DNA of 64,000 bases from Streptomyces pactum (GTDB lineage: Bacteria > Actinomycetota > Actinomycetes > Streptomycetales > Streptomycetaceae), in NCBI RefSeq assembly GCF_002005225.1, contig NZ_CP019724.1, forward strand, positions 682,001 through 746,000, in the 5' to 3' direction. Position 1 is the first letter of the stretch; every line of letters starts with the position of its first letter. The translations under genes and the position numbers were made by a program. Shown one piece after another: positions 15,931-24,479 of this stretch. The notes beneath the pieces are model-generated. The model saw only the letters and a program-made list of their open reading frames with translations, did not search any database and had not been told where the DNA came from.

Positions 15931-17304
15931 ATGAGGCACGCACGACGACGACGCATCGTCCGGCGAGTGGCACGGCTGGCGGCCGTCGGCGGACTCCTGG
16001 TCGGGGGCACGATGGTGACCCGGGCCGTGGCGAGCGAACCCCCCGACACGTCCGCCGCGCCGCACACCTCGGCGCGGCCCGCGTCCGGCACCGGCACCGG
16101 CGCCGGCCTCGTGTCACGGCTGGGCACCTCCCGTACGGCGGGCCACTGGGTCGGCTCCGACGGGCGGCCGGTCGTCGCGGTCACCGACGAGAGCACGGCC
16201 GGGGAGGTGCGCCGGGCCGGAGCCGAGGCGAAGCTCGTACGGCACAGCATGTCCGAGCTGAAGTCGGCGGCGTCGACGCTGCGTTCGGCGCCCCGGGTGG
16301 CCGGTACCGCATGGGCCCTCGACTACCGGTCGAACGAGGTCGTGGTCCGGGGTGACAGCACGGTCACCGAATCCGACTGGTCCCGGCTGACGGGCGTCGC
16401 CGAGGGCATCGGCGGCTTCGTCCGCATGGAGCGCACCGCGGGCACCTTCACGACTCGGCTGAACGGCGCGGAACCGATCCTGTCCACGACGGGGCGCTGC
16501 TCGGCGGGCTTCAACGTGACCGACGGACGCAGCGACTTCATCCTGACCGCCGGTCACTGCGGGCCGACGGGGTCCGTCTGGTTCGGCGACGACGGGGGTG
16601 ACCGGCAGGTCGGCAGGACGGTCGCCGGGAGTTTCCCCGGGGACGACTTCTCCCTGGTGGAGTACGCGAACGGCAAGGCGGGCGAGGGCGCCGACGTGGT
16701 GGCGGTCGGCGAGGGCAAGGGGGTGCGGATCACGGGTACGGGTGAACCGGCCGTCGGGCAGCGGGTGTTCCGCAGCGGCAGTACCAGCGGACTGCGCGAC
16801 GGCCGGGTGACCGCCCTCGACGCGACGGTGAACTACCCGGAGGGCACGGTCACCGGCCTCATCGAGACCGACGTGTGCGCCGAACCCGGGGACAGCGGGG
16901 GGCCGATGTTCTCCGAAGGCCTCGCGCTCGGCGTGACGTCGGGCGGCAGCGGCGACTGCGCCAAGGGGGGCACGACGTTCTTCCAGCCACTGTCGGAGGC
17001 GATGGAGTCGCTCGGCGTGGAGCTGATCGTCTCCGCGCGGGAGGGGGCGGGAACCGCGCCCTCCGCGCCGGCGGCCACCGGTGGCGGTGCGACCGCGCCG
17101 GGCGCCGCGGCACCGGGGGCCACGGCTCCCGTGACGGGCGTCGACGCCTCGACCCTGCTGTCCCGGCTCACCGACCGCCGCAACGTCGGCCCGGGCATGC
17201 TCGTCGTCGCGGGCAGTCTGATCGCCCTGGTGGCCACCCGGTGGATCCGCGCGGAACAGGACCGCAAGGCCTACCGACGGCACTACTCGGCGACGTGGGG
17301 ATGA
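15931..17304 (+). CDS. Secreted S1 serine protease with C-terminal membrane anchor
   Basis: 457-residue trypsin/chymotrypsin-fold protease of the alpha-lytic/streptogrisin type. A basic signal (RHARRRRIVRRVARLAAVGG) is followed by a pro-region with the alpha-lytic prodomain pattern (GEVRRAGAEAKLVRHSMSEL). The triad is His209 (TAGHC), Asp239 (DDFSLVEY) and Ser322 (GDSGGP). The C-terminus is a Pro/Ala/Gly linker and a hydrophobic helix (MLVVAGSLIALVATRW) with a basic tail, so the enzyme is probably tethered outside the cell. It is bracketed by broken genes on both sides. A paralogue without an anchor lies at 40275-41642. Confidence 0.9.
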   Translation: MRHARRRRIVRRVARLAAVGGLLVGGTMVTRAVASEPPDTSAAPHTSARPASGTGTGAGLVSRLGTSRTAGHWVGSDGRPVVAVTDESTAGEVRRAGAEAKLVRHSMSELKSAASTLRSAPRVAGTAWALDYRSNEVVVRGDSTVTESDWSRLTGVAEGIGGFVRMERTAGTFTTRLNGAEPILSTTGRCSAGFNVTDGRSDFILTAGHCGPTGSVWFGDDGGDRQVGRTVAGSFPGDDFSLVEYANGKAGEGADVVAVGEGKGVRITGTGEPAVGQRVFRSGSTSGLRDGRVTALDATVNYPEGTVTGLIETDVCAEPGDSGGPMFSEGLALGVTSGGSGDCAKGGTTFFQPLSEAMESLGVELIVSAREGAGTAPSAPAATGGGATAPGAAAPGATAPVTGVDASTLLSRLTDRRNVGPGMLVVAGSLIALVATRWIRAEQDRKAYRRHYSATWG

Positions 17305-17312
17305 GCCGCCGG

Positions 17313-17712
17313 GCACGCCCGGCGAGGGCACCGGGCCGGTCCCCGAGGACGAGCACCCCGCACAGGACGGAGAGCGCGACGCCTGTGACGGCGCTCACCG
17401 GCACCGCCACGCTCCTCGCCCCGCGGCTCAGGCCCCGGTTGAGGAAGTACATGGCGGCGCCGCTGCCCACGCCGGGCAGGGCGCCCCACAGCGGGTCCGC
17501 GAAGCGGACGGCCGGGGGCGGTCACGAGGAGGGCGGCCAGGCAGGCGAGCGCGAGACCGCGGGCCTGGCCGGGAAAGGTGACGGCGAAGTGGACGCGCCG
17601 GGACAGCAGGCCGCCGGCGGTGGGGGCACCTCCCGGCTCCGAGGGAAGCCGGGAGCCGGGGGACGACGACGCCGTAGCGGACGGCCGAGGCCAGTGCGAG
17701 AAGGGCACCCAT
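17313..17712 (-). pseudogene. Broken EamA/DMT-family permease
   Basis: Three pieces of one permease lie in order but in different frames: MGALLALASAVRYGVV, then GGLLSRRVHFAVTFPGQA, then GVGSGAAMYFLNRGLSRGAR and TGVALSVLCGVLVLGDRPG. The first break is a palindromic insertion at about 17621-17662. The second is a frameshift near a C-run around 17498-17508. The C-terminal half of the protein (about five membrane helices) is absent, cut off at the 3' end of the protease gene. It cannot make a working transporter. Confidence 0.78.
17621..17662. repeat. REP-like palindromic insertion in the EamA pseudogene
   Basis: Perfect 9-bp stem CTCCCGGCT / AGCCGGGAG (17630-17655) framed by TGGGGGCACC and GCCGGGGGA. 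It resembles the short GGGGGCACCTCCCG-type palindromes scattered through Streptomyces intergenic regions. It interrupts an otherwise collinear permease sequence after the residues YGVV. Confidence 0.55.
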
Positions 17713-17769
17713 CCCGTGGGGGGTGCCGAGGGCCGGAGCTCCGATGCGCCGAGGAGCCTCAGGCGCCGG

Positions 17770-17943
17770 TCAGGCGGCCTTCACGGACTCGGGAGCCGCG
17801 TTGGCCCACTCCATGACCAGCCGCTGGTACTCCGCACGCTGCTCGACGCTCAGTGTCCCGCCCGACCGGAGCCAAAGGGCCCGGATCTCCTCGTTGACCT
17901 CGGCAGCCGATCGCTCGGAGGAGGGTTCAACAGTGGTGGACAT
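17770..17943 (-). CDS. Small hypothetical protein (57 aa)
   Basis: 57-residue acidic protein beginning MSTTVEPSSERSAAEVNEEI, predicted as two helices with no Cys and no hydrophobic segment. The central part RALWLRSGGTLSVEQRAEYQ looks conserved-type, and the family is common in Streptomyces as small orphan proteins, but no function is known to me. The frame extends 35 codons further upstream, but ATG 17943 gives the better composition. It may share a transcript with the downstream permease pseudogene. Confidence 0.6.
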   Translation of the reverse strand: MSTTVEPSSERSAAEVNEEIRALWLRSGGTLSVEQRAEYQRLVMEWANAAPESVKAA

Positions 17944-18105
17944 GCTGTGAAGCATACGGCGCCCGGCGTGAAGGCGATGTGAGTAATGACGAGCCAAACG
18001 GACATATCGGACCGTGTTACTGGTCACGTCGATCTTCCCATCTGTCAAGGCCTACCGGCGAGTTCGTCCACAACGACTGTGTTCTGCCGCACACGGCCCG
18101 GCACT

Positions 18106-19269
18106 TCACATCTGCGCCGCCCCCAGCACCAGCACCTGGATCGCCAGCACGGCGGCACCGCGCGCCCAGTCGTGGAAGTCGGACACCCTGGTCTCCAGGG
18201 CGACCGGCGTCGCCCGCGGATGCCGGTTGCCGCGAATGGTGTCCTCCAGCACATCGCCAACCACGTCCATCAGACCGACCCCCTCCCCGGCGAGCAGGAT
18301 CTTCTGCGGCATCACGAAGTTGGCGATCTGCGCCACCAGGGTGCCCAGGGCCCGGCCGGCCTCCTCGACGACCCGGGCGGGCATGGGCTCCCCTTCGGCG
18401 GCGGCCGCGAGGATCTCCTCGTAGCTCAGGTCGCGGCCCGTGGCGGCCCGGATCTGATAGCGGATGTTGGGGATGGTGAGCAGTGAGACGGCACTGCCGC
18501 GTCGGCCGTCGGGGGTGAGCGGGCCGTAGGGGTCGAGGATCCAGTGGCGGCCGAAGCCGCGGTCCTCGTCGCCCGAGTACGGCACCCGTTCGCCGCCGAG
18601 TACGAGACCGTAGCCGACGCCGGCCCCGATGGTGAGGACGACGAAGCGGTCCAGGCCGCGTCCCGCCCCGAACCAGGTCTCGGCCTCCACGAAGGCGGCG
18701 GTGTCGTTCTCGACGACGACCGGCAGACCGGTGCGCTCCTGGACGAGCGCGGCCAGCGGAACGCCCCGCCACCCCAGGAAGGGGGACTCGCCGACGACGG
18801 CCCGGTCCTCCACGAGTCCGCCGACGCCGATGCCGATGCCGGCGACCCGGGGGCGGACGCGGGAGAGTTCCCCGGTCATGCGGGCCAGCAGGTCGGCCAC
18901 CTCGGCGGGGTCGTGCGTGGTGAGCGGCCGGTCGTGGCGGGCGACGATCTCACTCCTGAGGGTGGTGACCACGCCGTACACCATGTCGCCGGTGATCTTG
19001 AAGCCGAGGAAGTAGCGGGAGTCGGCGACCACGTCGAGCGGCTGTGACGGACGGCCCTGGCGCACTCCGGCCGGTGCGCCCGCCTCCGGGACCTCGACCA
19101 GCAGCCGGGACTCGACGAGGGGCTTCGTCAGCCGGGTGAGGCTGCCCGGGGAGAGAGCGAGCCGCCGGGCGATCTCGGTACGGGACAGCGGTCCGTTCAC
19201 GAGCACCTCGATCGCCACGGAGCGTTCGCCGGGGCTCAGCGGGGGCCAGCCTTCGACACTGGTCGGCAT
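18106..19269 (-). CDS. ROK family transcriptional regulator
   Basis: 387-residue repressor with an N-terminal MarR-like winged helix (TEIARRLALSPGSLTRLTKP, about residues 31-50) and a ROK sugar-kinase-like domain. ATP/phosphate-type loops are seen (GIGIGVGGLVEDRA; VLTIGAGVGYGLV). The cysteine-rich zinc motif of ROK kinases (CxCGxxGC) is missing; this segment reads FGRHWILDPYGPL instead, as expected for a regulator that only binds sugar. Divergent from the remains of a sugar ABC operon, which it presumably once controlled. Confidence 0.87.
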   Translation of the reverse strand: MPTSVEGWPPLSPGERSVAIEVLVNGPLSRTEIARRLALSPGSLTRLTKPLVESRLLVEVPEAGAPAGVRQGRPSQPLDVVADSRYFLGFKITGDMVYGVVTTLRSEIVARHDRPLTTHDPAEVADLLARMTGELSRVRPRVAGIGIGVGGLVEDRAVVGESPFLGWRGVPLAALVQERTGLPVVVENDTAAFVEAETWFGAGRGLDRFVVLTIGAGVGYGLVLGGERVPYSGDEDRGFGRHWILDPYGPLTPDGRRGSAVSLLTIPNIRYQIRAATGRDLSYEEILAAAAEGEPMPARVVEEAGRALGTLVAQIANFVMPQKILLAGEGVGLMDVVGDVLEDTIRGNRHPRATPVALETRVSDFHDWARGAAVLAIQVLVLGAAQM

Positions 19270-19284
19270 GACGGTCGAGCCCCA

Positions 19285-19304
19285 CTTTCTTCCAAGCCAG
19301 AAAG
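19285..19304. promoter_or_regulatory. Putative ROK operator (inverted repeat CTTTCT-N8-AGAAAG)
   Basis: Perfect 6-bp arms 15 bp upstream of the ROK start codon, with a further AGAAAG half-site near 19338 in the same divergent region. TTGACG at 19360 may be the -35 of the opposite promoter. Confidence 0.45.
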
Positions 19305-19430
19305 AATAAGGCCACTCTAAGCCTCTCGGCCTCCAACAGAAAGAGGTGTGCGCTACCCCTTGACGGGTGGTTTATTCCACGCCAAAAGTAAGTAGGACGA
19401 GCAAGCCGCCGCATGCGAGGGAGTCTCCCG

Positions 19431-19934
19431 ATGACCACCCCCGCCAGCAGCCGTGCCGGGAACCGGGGTGACGGACGTCTCGCCGCGGTGTTCGTGGCAC
19501 CGGCACTTCTGGGCTTCGCGGTCTTTGGTCTGGACAACCACGTGCGGATGGTCCACGACCCCATCTTCTGGGACTCGCTGCGGACCACGGTCGTCCACGT
19601 GGTCGTCAACATCGGCGTGCAGACGGTGTCGGCGCTGACCGTCGCCGTGCCGCACCAGCGGCTGACGCCTGCCGGCATCGTCTTCCCGGCCACGCCCGGC
19701 GGCACCGAGGCGGCCGTCGCGGCCTGCGAGAAGACGGGCATCGACGTCTCGGCCGTCATCCGGCCGGTCGGCGGCACGACGGAGTTCCGGACCTTCACGT
19801 ACCCCGTCACCGACCACGCGGCCGGCGTGCCGGCGCTCATGTGGCCGGCCATGCGGGACGTCTACGGCGGTGGCGAACCGGTGAGCAGCCTCGACGAGAC
19901 CAACGACCAGATCGACCTCACCCTCGAGCAGTGA
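19431..19934 (+). pseudogene. Sugar ABC permease N-terminus fused to binding-protein C-terminus (operon deletion remnant)
   Basis: An open 167-codon frame made of two unrelated parts. Residues 1-67 are the start of a MalF-type permease (RLAAVFVAPALLGFAVF, then GLDNHVRMVHDPIFWDSLRT), with the usual loop between these two motifs already missing. From about residue 80 it becomes the C-terminal end of an extracellular sugar-binding protein (VFPATPGGTEAAVAA to SSLDETNDQIDLTLEQ). The second permease and most of the binding protein are absent. The frame stayed open by chance or because the deletions were in frame. A ribosome site (GGGAG) precedes the ATG, so a hybrid peptide may still be made, but transport is not possible. 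Confidence 0.8.
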
Positions 19935-19960
19935 CGCGACCAGTGAAGGGCACGCCATCC

Positions 19961-21163
19961 ATGACGTTCTCCCTCGGCATCGTCGGTGCCGGCCAGTTCT
20001 CCGGCCAGTTCGCCAGGCTGTTCCTGGCCCACCCAGGTGTGAGCGACGTGTACGTCACCGACCTGCTGCCTGAGCGCGCCGAGCGGCTCGCCGCCGCCGA
20101 AGGCCTCGCCGGCACCTTCCCCACCTACGAGGCGATGCTGGAGTCCCGGACGGTCGACGCCGTCGCGATCTTCACACAGCGCTGGACCCACGGCCCGCTG
20201 GTGCTCCAGGGACTGGACGCGGGCAAGCACGTGTACTCGGCGGTCCCCATGGCGATCACCACGCGGGAGATCGCGGAGATCATCGACGCGGTCAGGGCGA
20301 CCGGACTGACGTACATGATGGGCGAGACCAGCCAGTACAACCCGGCCACCGTGCACGCCCGCAACCGGGTCGCCGAGGGCGCCTTCGGGCGGCTCTTCTA
20401 CGCCGAGGGCGACTACGTCCACGACATGGACCTGGGCTTCTACGAGGCGTACCGGTACAGCGGCGGCGAGGGGTGGAAGGCCACCGCCAGCTATCCGCCG
20501 CTGCTGTACCCGACGCACTCGGTGGGCGGGGTGCTGGGCGCCTGGCGGACGCACGCGGTCAGCGTCTCGGCGCTCGGGGTGGTGGACGAGCGCGGGGACG
20601 GGGTCTTCGACCGGTCCGTCAGCCGGTTCGACAACGACGTCTCCAACGCCACGGCGCTGTTCGAGGTGGCCGGCGGCGGGTCGTTCCGTACGAACGAGTT
20701 CCGGCGGGTCGGCTATCCCTCGCACATCCGTGAGTCACGCTTCCGCTTCTTCGGCACCGAGGCGAGCATGGAGCAGCTCGCCACGGTGGCCCTGTGGCAG
20801 GACAAGAACGGGGTGGAGGACATCAGCGAGCTGCTGGAGCCCAAGCCCGCCACCTCCCCCGACGACCCGTCCCTCCAGCACGTCGCGCCGGAGCTGCGGG
20901 CCGCCTTCACCTCGGGTTCGGCGCCCGTGCACGACCGGGCGCGGCTGCCGCGGGCGTTCGACGAGATGCACAACGGGCACGAGGGCAGTCACCACTTCCT
21001 GGTGGACGACTTCGTGACCGCGGTGAACTCCGGGACCCTGCCGTCCGTGAACGCGTGGGTCGCGGCCCGCTACACCCTGCCGGGCATCATCGCGCACGAG
21101 TCCGCGCGGCAGGGCGGGGCCAGGCTGGAGATCCCGGACTTCGGGGCCGCGCCCCAGATGTGA
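19961..21163 (+). CDS. Gfo/Idh/MocA family oxidoreductase of a sugar operon
   Basis: 400-residue dehydrogenase with Rossmann loop GIVGAGQFSGQFARLF at the N-terminus. The position of the family's EKP lysine motif reads YSAVPMAIT (after GKHV, about residue 87), so the usual catalytic lysine is absent. A His in YPTHSVGG near residue 186 is kept. It follows the collapsed ABC remnant by 26 bases, and in intact operons of this kind it would oxidise the imported sugar. It may now be expressed from the ROK-controlled promoter without its transporter. Substrate unknown. Confidence 0.82.
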   Translation: MTFSLGIVGAGQFSGQFARLFLAHPGVSDVYVTDLLPERAERLAAAEGLAGTFPTYEAMLESRTVDAVAIFTQRWTHGPLVLQGLDAGKHVYSAVPMAITTREIAEIIDAVRATGLTYMMGETSQYNPATVHARNRVAEGAFGRLFYAEGDYVHDMDLGFYEAYRYSGGEGWKATASYPPLLYPTHSVGGVLGAWRTHAVSVSALGVVDERGDGVFDRSVSRFDNDVSNATALFEVAGGGSFRTNEFRRVGYPSHIRESRFRFFGTEASMEQLATVALWQDKNGVEDISELLEPKPATSPDDPSLQHVAPELRAAFTSGSAPVHDRARLPRAFDEMHNGHEGSHHFLVDDFVTAVNSGTLPSVNAWVAARYTLPGIIAHESARQGGARLEIPDFGAAPQM

Positions 21164-21195
21164 CGCGGCCGCGCGAGCCGGGTGCCCGATCACCG

Positions 21196-21891
21196 TCAGG
21201 TGCCCGGCTTGCGGCCGTACACGTAGACGTCGTCGCCCTTCTTCAGCAGCGACCAGTACTTCTTGGCGACGGTCTTCGTCATGTTGACGCAGCCGTGCGA
21301 GCCCGGCGGGTTCCACATGCTCACGCCGGCCGAGTGGAAGGCCTGGCCGCCGTCGAAGAACTGGCTGTAGGGCATCGGCACGTCGTAGAGGGTCGAGTGG
21401 TGGTCGATGTTGCGCCAGTAGACCTTCTTCAGGCCGGTGCGGGTCTCGTGTCCGTCACGGCCGGTACGGACCGGCACCGGGCCGTACACCAGCTTCTTTC
21501 CGTCCTGGATCCAGCTCAGTTGCAGGGTGAGGTTCACACAGGCGATACGGCCCCTGTTGACAGGGCATTTACCGGACTTGTTCGGATTCTTCCCGACGGC
21601 CTTCTGCTTCTGCATCAGGTCCATCACACCCCAGGTGACGGGGCCCGCGTAGCCGACGTTCGGCTTGATGCCGTGCTTGGTCTGGAAGGCGCGGATCGCC
21701 TTGCAGTCGGCGGTGGACTGCTTGCCGTCGGCCGGACGGCCGAGGAACTTCTCCACCTTCTTCTGGTACGGGCCCGCCTGTGTCGTGCAGCTCGCCGCCT
21801 GGGCCGGCGCGGCGCCGAGCGCGAGCGTGAGCGGTGCCACCAGTGCGGTGACTCCCAGTGCGACGGCTCCCCGTCTGCGTATGTCCCCCAT
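21196..21891 (-). CDS. Secreted L,D-transpeptidase (YkuD) with peptidoglycan-binding-like domain
   Basis: 231-residue cell-wall enzyme forming 3-3 peptide cross-links or attaching proteins. A Sec signal with an AQA cleavage region occupies residues 1-32. A peptidoglycan-binding-like helical domain follows (AIRAFQTKHGIKPNVGYAG), then the YkuD domain with the catalytic Cys201 in SHGCVNM and His in FHSAGVSMWN. Length is normal. It is convergent with the dehydrogenase gene and an imperfect inverted repeat spans the junction. Two extra Cys before the catalytic domain could form a disulfide. Confidence 0.9.
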   Translation of the reverse strand: MGDIRRRGAVALGVTALVAPLTLALGAAPAQAASCTTQAGPYQKKVEKFLGRPADGKQSTADCKAIRAFQTKHGIKPNVGYAGPVTWGVMDLMQKQKAVGKNPNKSGKCPVNRGRIACVNLTLQLSWIQDGKKLVYGPVPVRTGRDGHETRTGLKKVYWRNIDHHSTLYDVPMPYSQFFDGGQAFHSAGVSMWNPPGSHGCVNMTKTVAKKYWSLLKKGDDVYVYGRKPGT

Positions 21892-22066
21892 GGCCGGTCA
21901 GCCTTTCGCGTCGAAGCGGCGGAATCGGTCGGCCGGGCGGAAGGCCGCCCGTGGTGTGCTCCCGACTGCCAGACCGCCGTCCGGGGGCATCGGTTGCCTG
22001 CCGCGCCCACGTCGCGACCGAACCGTGACAAACGCCGTCGAGCGCCGTCGGCTCGCCGGCCGGCCC

Positions 22067-22867
22067 TCAGTCCGCGTCTTCCCACTCCCGCAACGCCTGC
22101 CGGAACCCCGTGTTGACCGCGGTGAGGCCGCCGTCGACGACCAGTGTGGTGCCGGTGATCCAGGTGGCGTCGCGCGAGGCGAGGAAGGCGACGGCCGCCG
22201 CGATGTCCTCGGGTTCGCCGACCCGCCCCAGCGGGTACAGCCGCCGGACCGCCGCGAGGTCGTCCTCCCGGTCCTCCCAGGCCGTGGTGCGCACGGTGCC
22301 CGGCGTCACGAGGTTGACGCGGACGCCGCGCGGCGCGGCGTGCCCGGCGAGGGTGCGGGTCAGGGAGGCGAGTCCCGCCTTGGCGGCGCTGTACGCGTGG
22401 TTGCCGAAGTCCTGGACGCCGTTGACCGAGCCGACGCTCACGATCGCGCCGCGCCCCGACGCCGCGAGGTGGGGCAGCGCGGCGCGGCAGCAGCGGTAGG
22501 CGCCGGTGAGGGTGACGTCGAGGTCGCGGGCCCAGACCTCGTCCGGTTCGTCCTCGAAGAGCGGGGCGTCGGGCGCGCAGGCGTAGGCGTTGTTGACCAG
22601 CACGTCGAGGGCGCCGAAGGTGTCCACGGCGTGGGTGACGGCCGCCTCGACGGACGCCCGGTCGGCCACGTCGCAGGCGAACGCCTCGGCGGTGAGGCCC
22701 TGCTGGATCAGCTCCGCGGCCGTGCGCCGCGCGGCAAGGAGGTCCACGTCGGTCAGCAGCACCCGTGCCCCCTCGGCGGCGAACCGGCGGGCGGTGGCCG
22801 CGCCGATGCCCCGGGCGGCGCCCGTGATCAGTACTCCGTGGTCGGTGAATCGCCCTGGTTCCGTCAT
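22067..22867 (-). CDS. Short-chain dehydrogenase/reductase (SDR)
   Basis: 266-residue classical SDR. Cofactor loop TGAARGIGAA (about residues 15-24), Asp after the second strand (LTDVD), which favours NAD, and the catalytic Ser in SVGSVNG with YSAAK give a complete active site. Substrate cannot be predicted; the closest groups act on sugars, polyols or acyl intermediates. Single gene, divergent from the small membrane-anchored protein gene at 22917. Confidence 0.87.
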   Translation of the reverse strand: MTEPGRFTDHGVLITGAARGIGAATARRFAAEGARVLLTDVDLLAARRTAAELIQQGLTAEAFACDVADRASVEAAVTHAVDTFGALDVLVNNAYACAPDAPLFEDEPDEVWARDLDVTLTGAYRCCRAALPHLAASGRGAIVSVGSVNGVQDFGNHAYSAAKAGLASLTRTLAGHAAPRGVRVNLVTPGTVRTTAWEDREDDLAAVRRLYPLGRVGEPEDIAAAVAFLASRDATWITGTTLVVDGGLTAVNTGFRQALREWEDAD

Positions 22868-22916
22868 GGTCCGACCGTACTGCCGCGACGATCAGCCGGG
22901 TGGATAACGTGCCTCC

Positions 22917-23456
22917 ATGTCCGCGTTCTTGCAGCAACTCCCCGCGCTCATAGGTGTCGTCATCGGCGCCCTCGGTTCGTATCTCGCCGTGGTCCGCAGC
23001 GACCGGGCCCGGTTGCGCAGTGAGACCGCGGCCCGCTGGGAGGAGCGCAGGCTCGCGGTCTACGCCGACTACGCGCGGACCCTCAAGACCTCCGTCACCC
23101 TGACGTACCGAATCGCCGCCCACCTCGGCAACGACCCGCACCCGCACCCGCTGAGCCCCGAGGAGGCCGCGCCCGCCCAGGCCGAGGCCACCCAGGCCCG
23201 GGACCCCGCCGGGGAGGCGCTGCTGCTGCTCGGCAGCGGTGAGGTGGTGGAGAAGGCCCGGGCCTGGGTGGTGGCGGTGATGGAGATGGAGCGCTTCCTG
23301 CGCGAGGAGACGCGTGACCCGGAGGCCTGGCAGGCCCTGCTGGAGCGACAGCGCGCCGGACGCGAGGGCTACTACAGGGCCGTACGGGAGGACCTGGCCC
23401 TGCCACCGGGGCACGCGGCCCGCTGGCCGCTGCCGCCCGTCAGCGGTAACCGGTGA
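22917..23456 (+). CDS. Membrane-anchored hypothetical protein
   Basis: 179-residue protein with one N-terminal hydrophobic helix (LIGVVIGALGSYLAVV, residues 11-26) followed by a long helical, coiled-coil-prone cytoplasmic region rich in Arg and Glu (RLRSETAARWEERRLAVYAD). This is a common actinomycete architecture of unknown role. The 3' end overlaps the convergent SDR gene by 17 bases. No enzymatic motif seen. Confidence 0.7.
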   Translation: MSAFLQQLPALIGVVIGALGSYLAVVRSDRARLRSETAARWEERRLAVYADYARTLKTSVTLTYRIAAHLGNDPHPHPLSPEEAAPAQAEATQARDPAGEALLLLGSGEVVEKARAWVVAVMEMERFLREETRDPEAWQALLERQRAGREGYYRAVREDLALPPGHAARWPLPPVSGNR

Positions 23457-24378
23457 CGTCGGCCGGCTTGCCCGCGTCCTGGACCTCGACGAGGTAGCGC
23501 CAGGCGTCCGGGCGGCTGCCGTCGAGGTCGGTGAAGCCGTACTCCTGGGCGAGGCCGCCGCTGGACAGGGACCGGCCGTTGAAGCGTGCCACGTCCCGGT
23601 CGGCGGCGAGGGCGGTGACGGCGCGGCCCACGTAGCGGGGCGTCTCGGAGACGGCGAAGTGCGGGACGCGGTCCAGGGCGTCGCGCCAGTTCTCCTCGCG
23701 TACGCCGAACTGGTCGAGCATGATCTCCGAGCGCATCCAGCCGGGGGTGAGCGCGACGGCCGTCGCGCCGCGCGGGCCGAGTTCGTGCCCGAGGGCGAAG
23801 GCCATGCGCAGGACGGACGTCTTGGCGAGGTCGTAGAAGAAGGAGTTGCGGTAGTGGTCGCGGTTGTAGTCGTCGGTGCCGTCGGTGACCTCGACGACCA
23901 GTCCGCCGGGGCGGCGCAGCAGCAGCGGCAGGGCGTGGTGGCTGGTGACGGCGTGGGTCTCGACCGCGAGCCGCAGGAGTTTGAGCCCCTTGTCCAGGTC
24001 GTGCTCCCAGACGGGGCTGTCCCACTCGAAGAGGTTCTCACCGCCCCAGATGTCGTTGACCAGGACGTCGAGGCGGTCCTGTTCCCGCGCGACGCGGTCG
24101 ACGAGCACGGCGACCTGCGCCGGGTCGAGGTGATCGGTCGGTACGGCGATGCCCCGGCCACCGGCCTCGGTGACCAGGTCGGCGGTGTCCTCGATGGTCT
24201 CGGGGCGGTCGTACTCGGAGCGCCGGGCGCGGGTGCTGCGGCCGGTGACGTAGACGGTGGCGCCGGCCGCGCCCAGTTCGACGGCGATGCCGCGTCCGGC
24301 GCCCCGGGTCGCCCCGGCGACCAATGCGACCCGGCCTGCCAGCGGCTTCTTCGGTGACGCTGCCAGTGATCCAGCCAT
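23440..24378 (-). CDS. Short-chain dehydrogenase-like protein
   Basis: 312-residue SDR with cofactor loop AGATRGAGRGIA (about residues 21-32) and the tyrosine/lysine pair in FFYDLAKTS. The usual Ser is replaced by Thr or Glu in VVEVTDGTDDY. An Arg-rich segment after the second strand (GRSTRARRSEYDRPETIEDT) is characteristic of a subgroup found in actinomycetes. GGGAG lies six bases before the ATG. Its 3' end overlaps the opposite gene. Substrate unknown. Confidence 0.83.
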   Translation of the reverse strand: MAGSLAASPKKPLAGRVALVAGATRGAGRGIAVELGAAGATVYVTGRSTRARRSEYDRPETIEDTADLVTEAGGRGIAVPTDHLDPAQVAVLVDRVAREQDRLDVLVNDIWGGENLFEWDSPVWEHDLDKGLKLLRLAVETHAVTSHHALPLLLRRPGGLVVEVTDGTDDYNRDHYRNSFFYDLAKTSVLRMAFALGHELGPRGATAVALTPGWMRSEIMLDQFGVREENWRDALDRVPHFAVSETPRYVGRAVTALAADRDVARFNGRSLSSGGLAQEYGFTDLDGSRPDAWRYLVEVQDAGKPADVTGYR

Positions 24379-24479
24379 GTCCGGCTCCCGTTCCTCTCAC
24401 GTACGAGCGATGTCGTGATCGAGAGTGCCCGGGAAGCCGGACATCTGCTGTCACCTTTTACGCGTGTTCCCGCGGCGGG

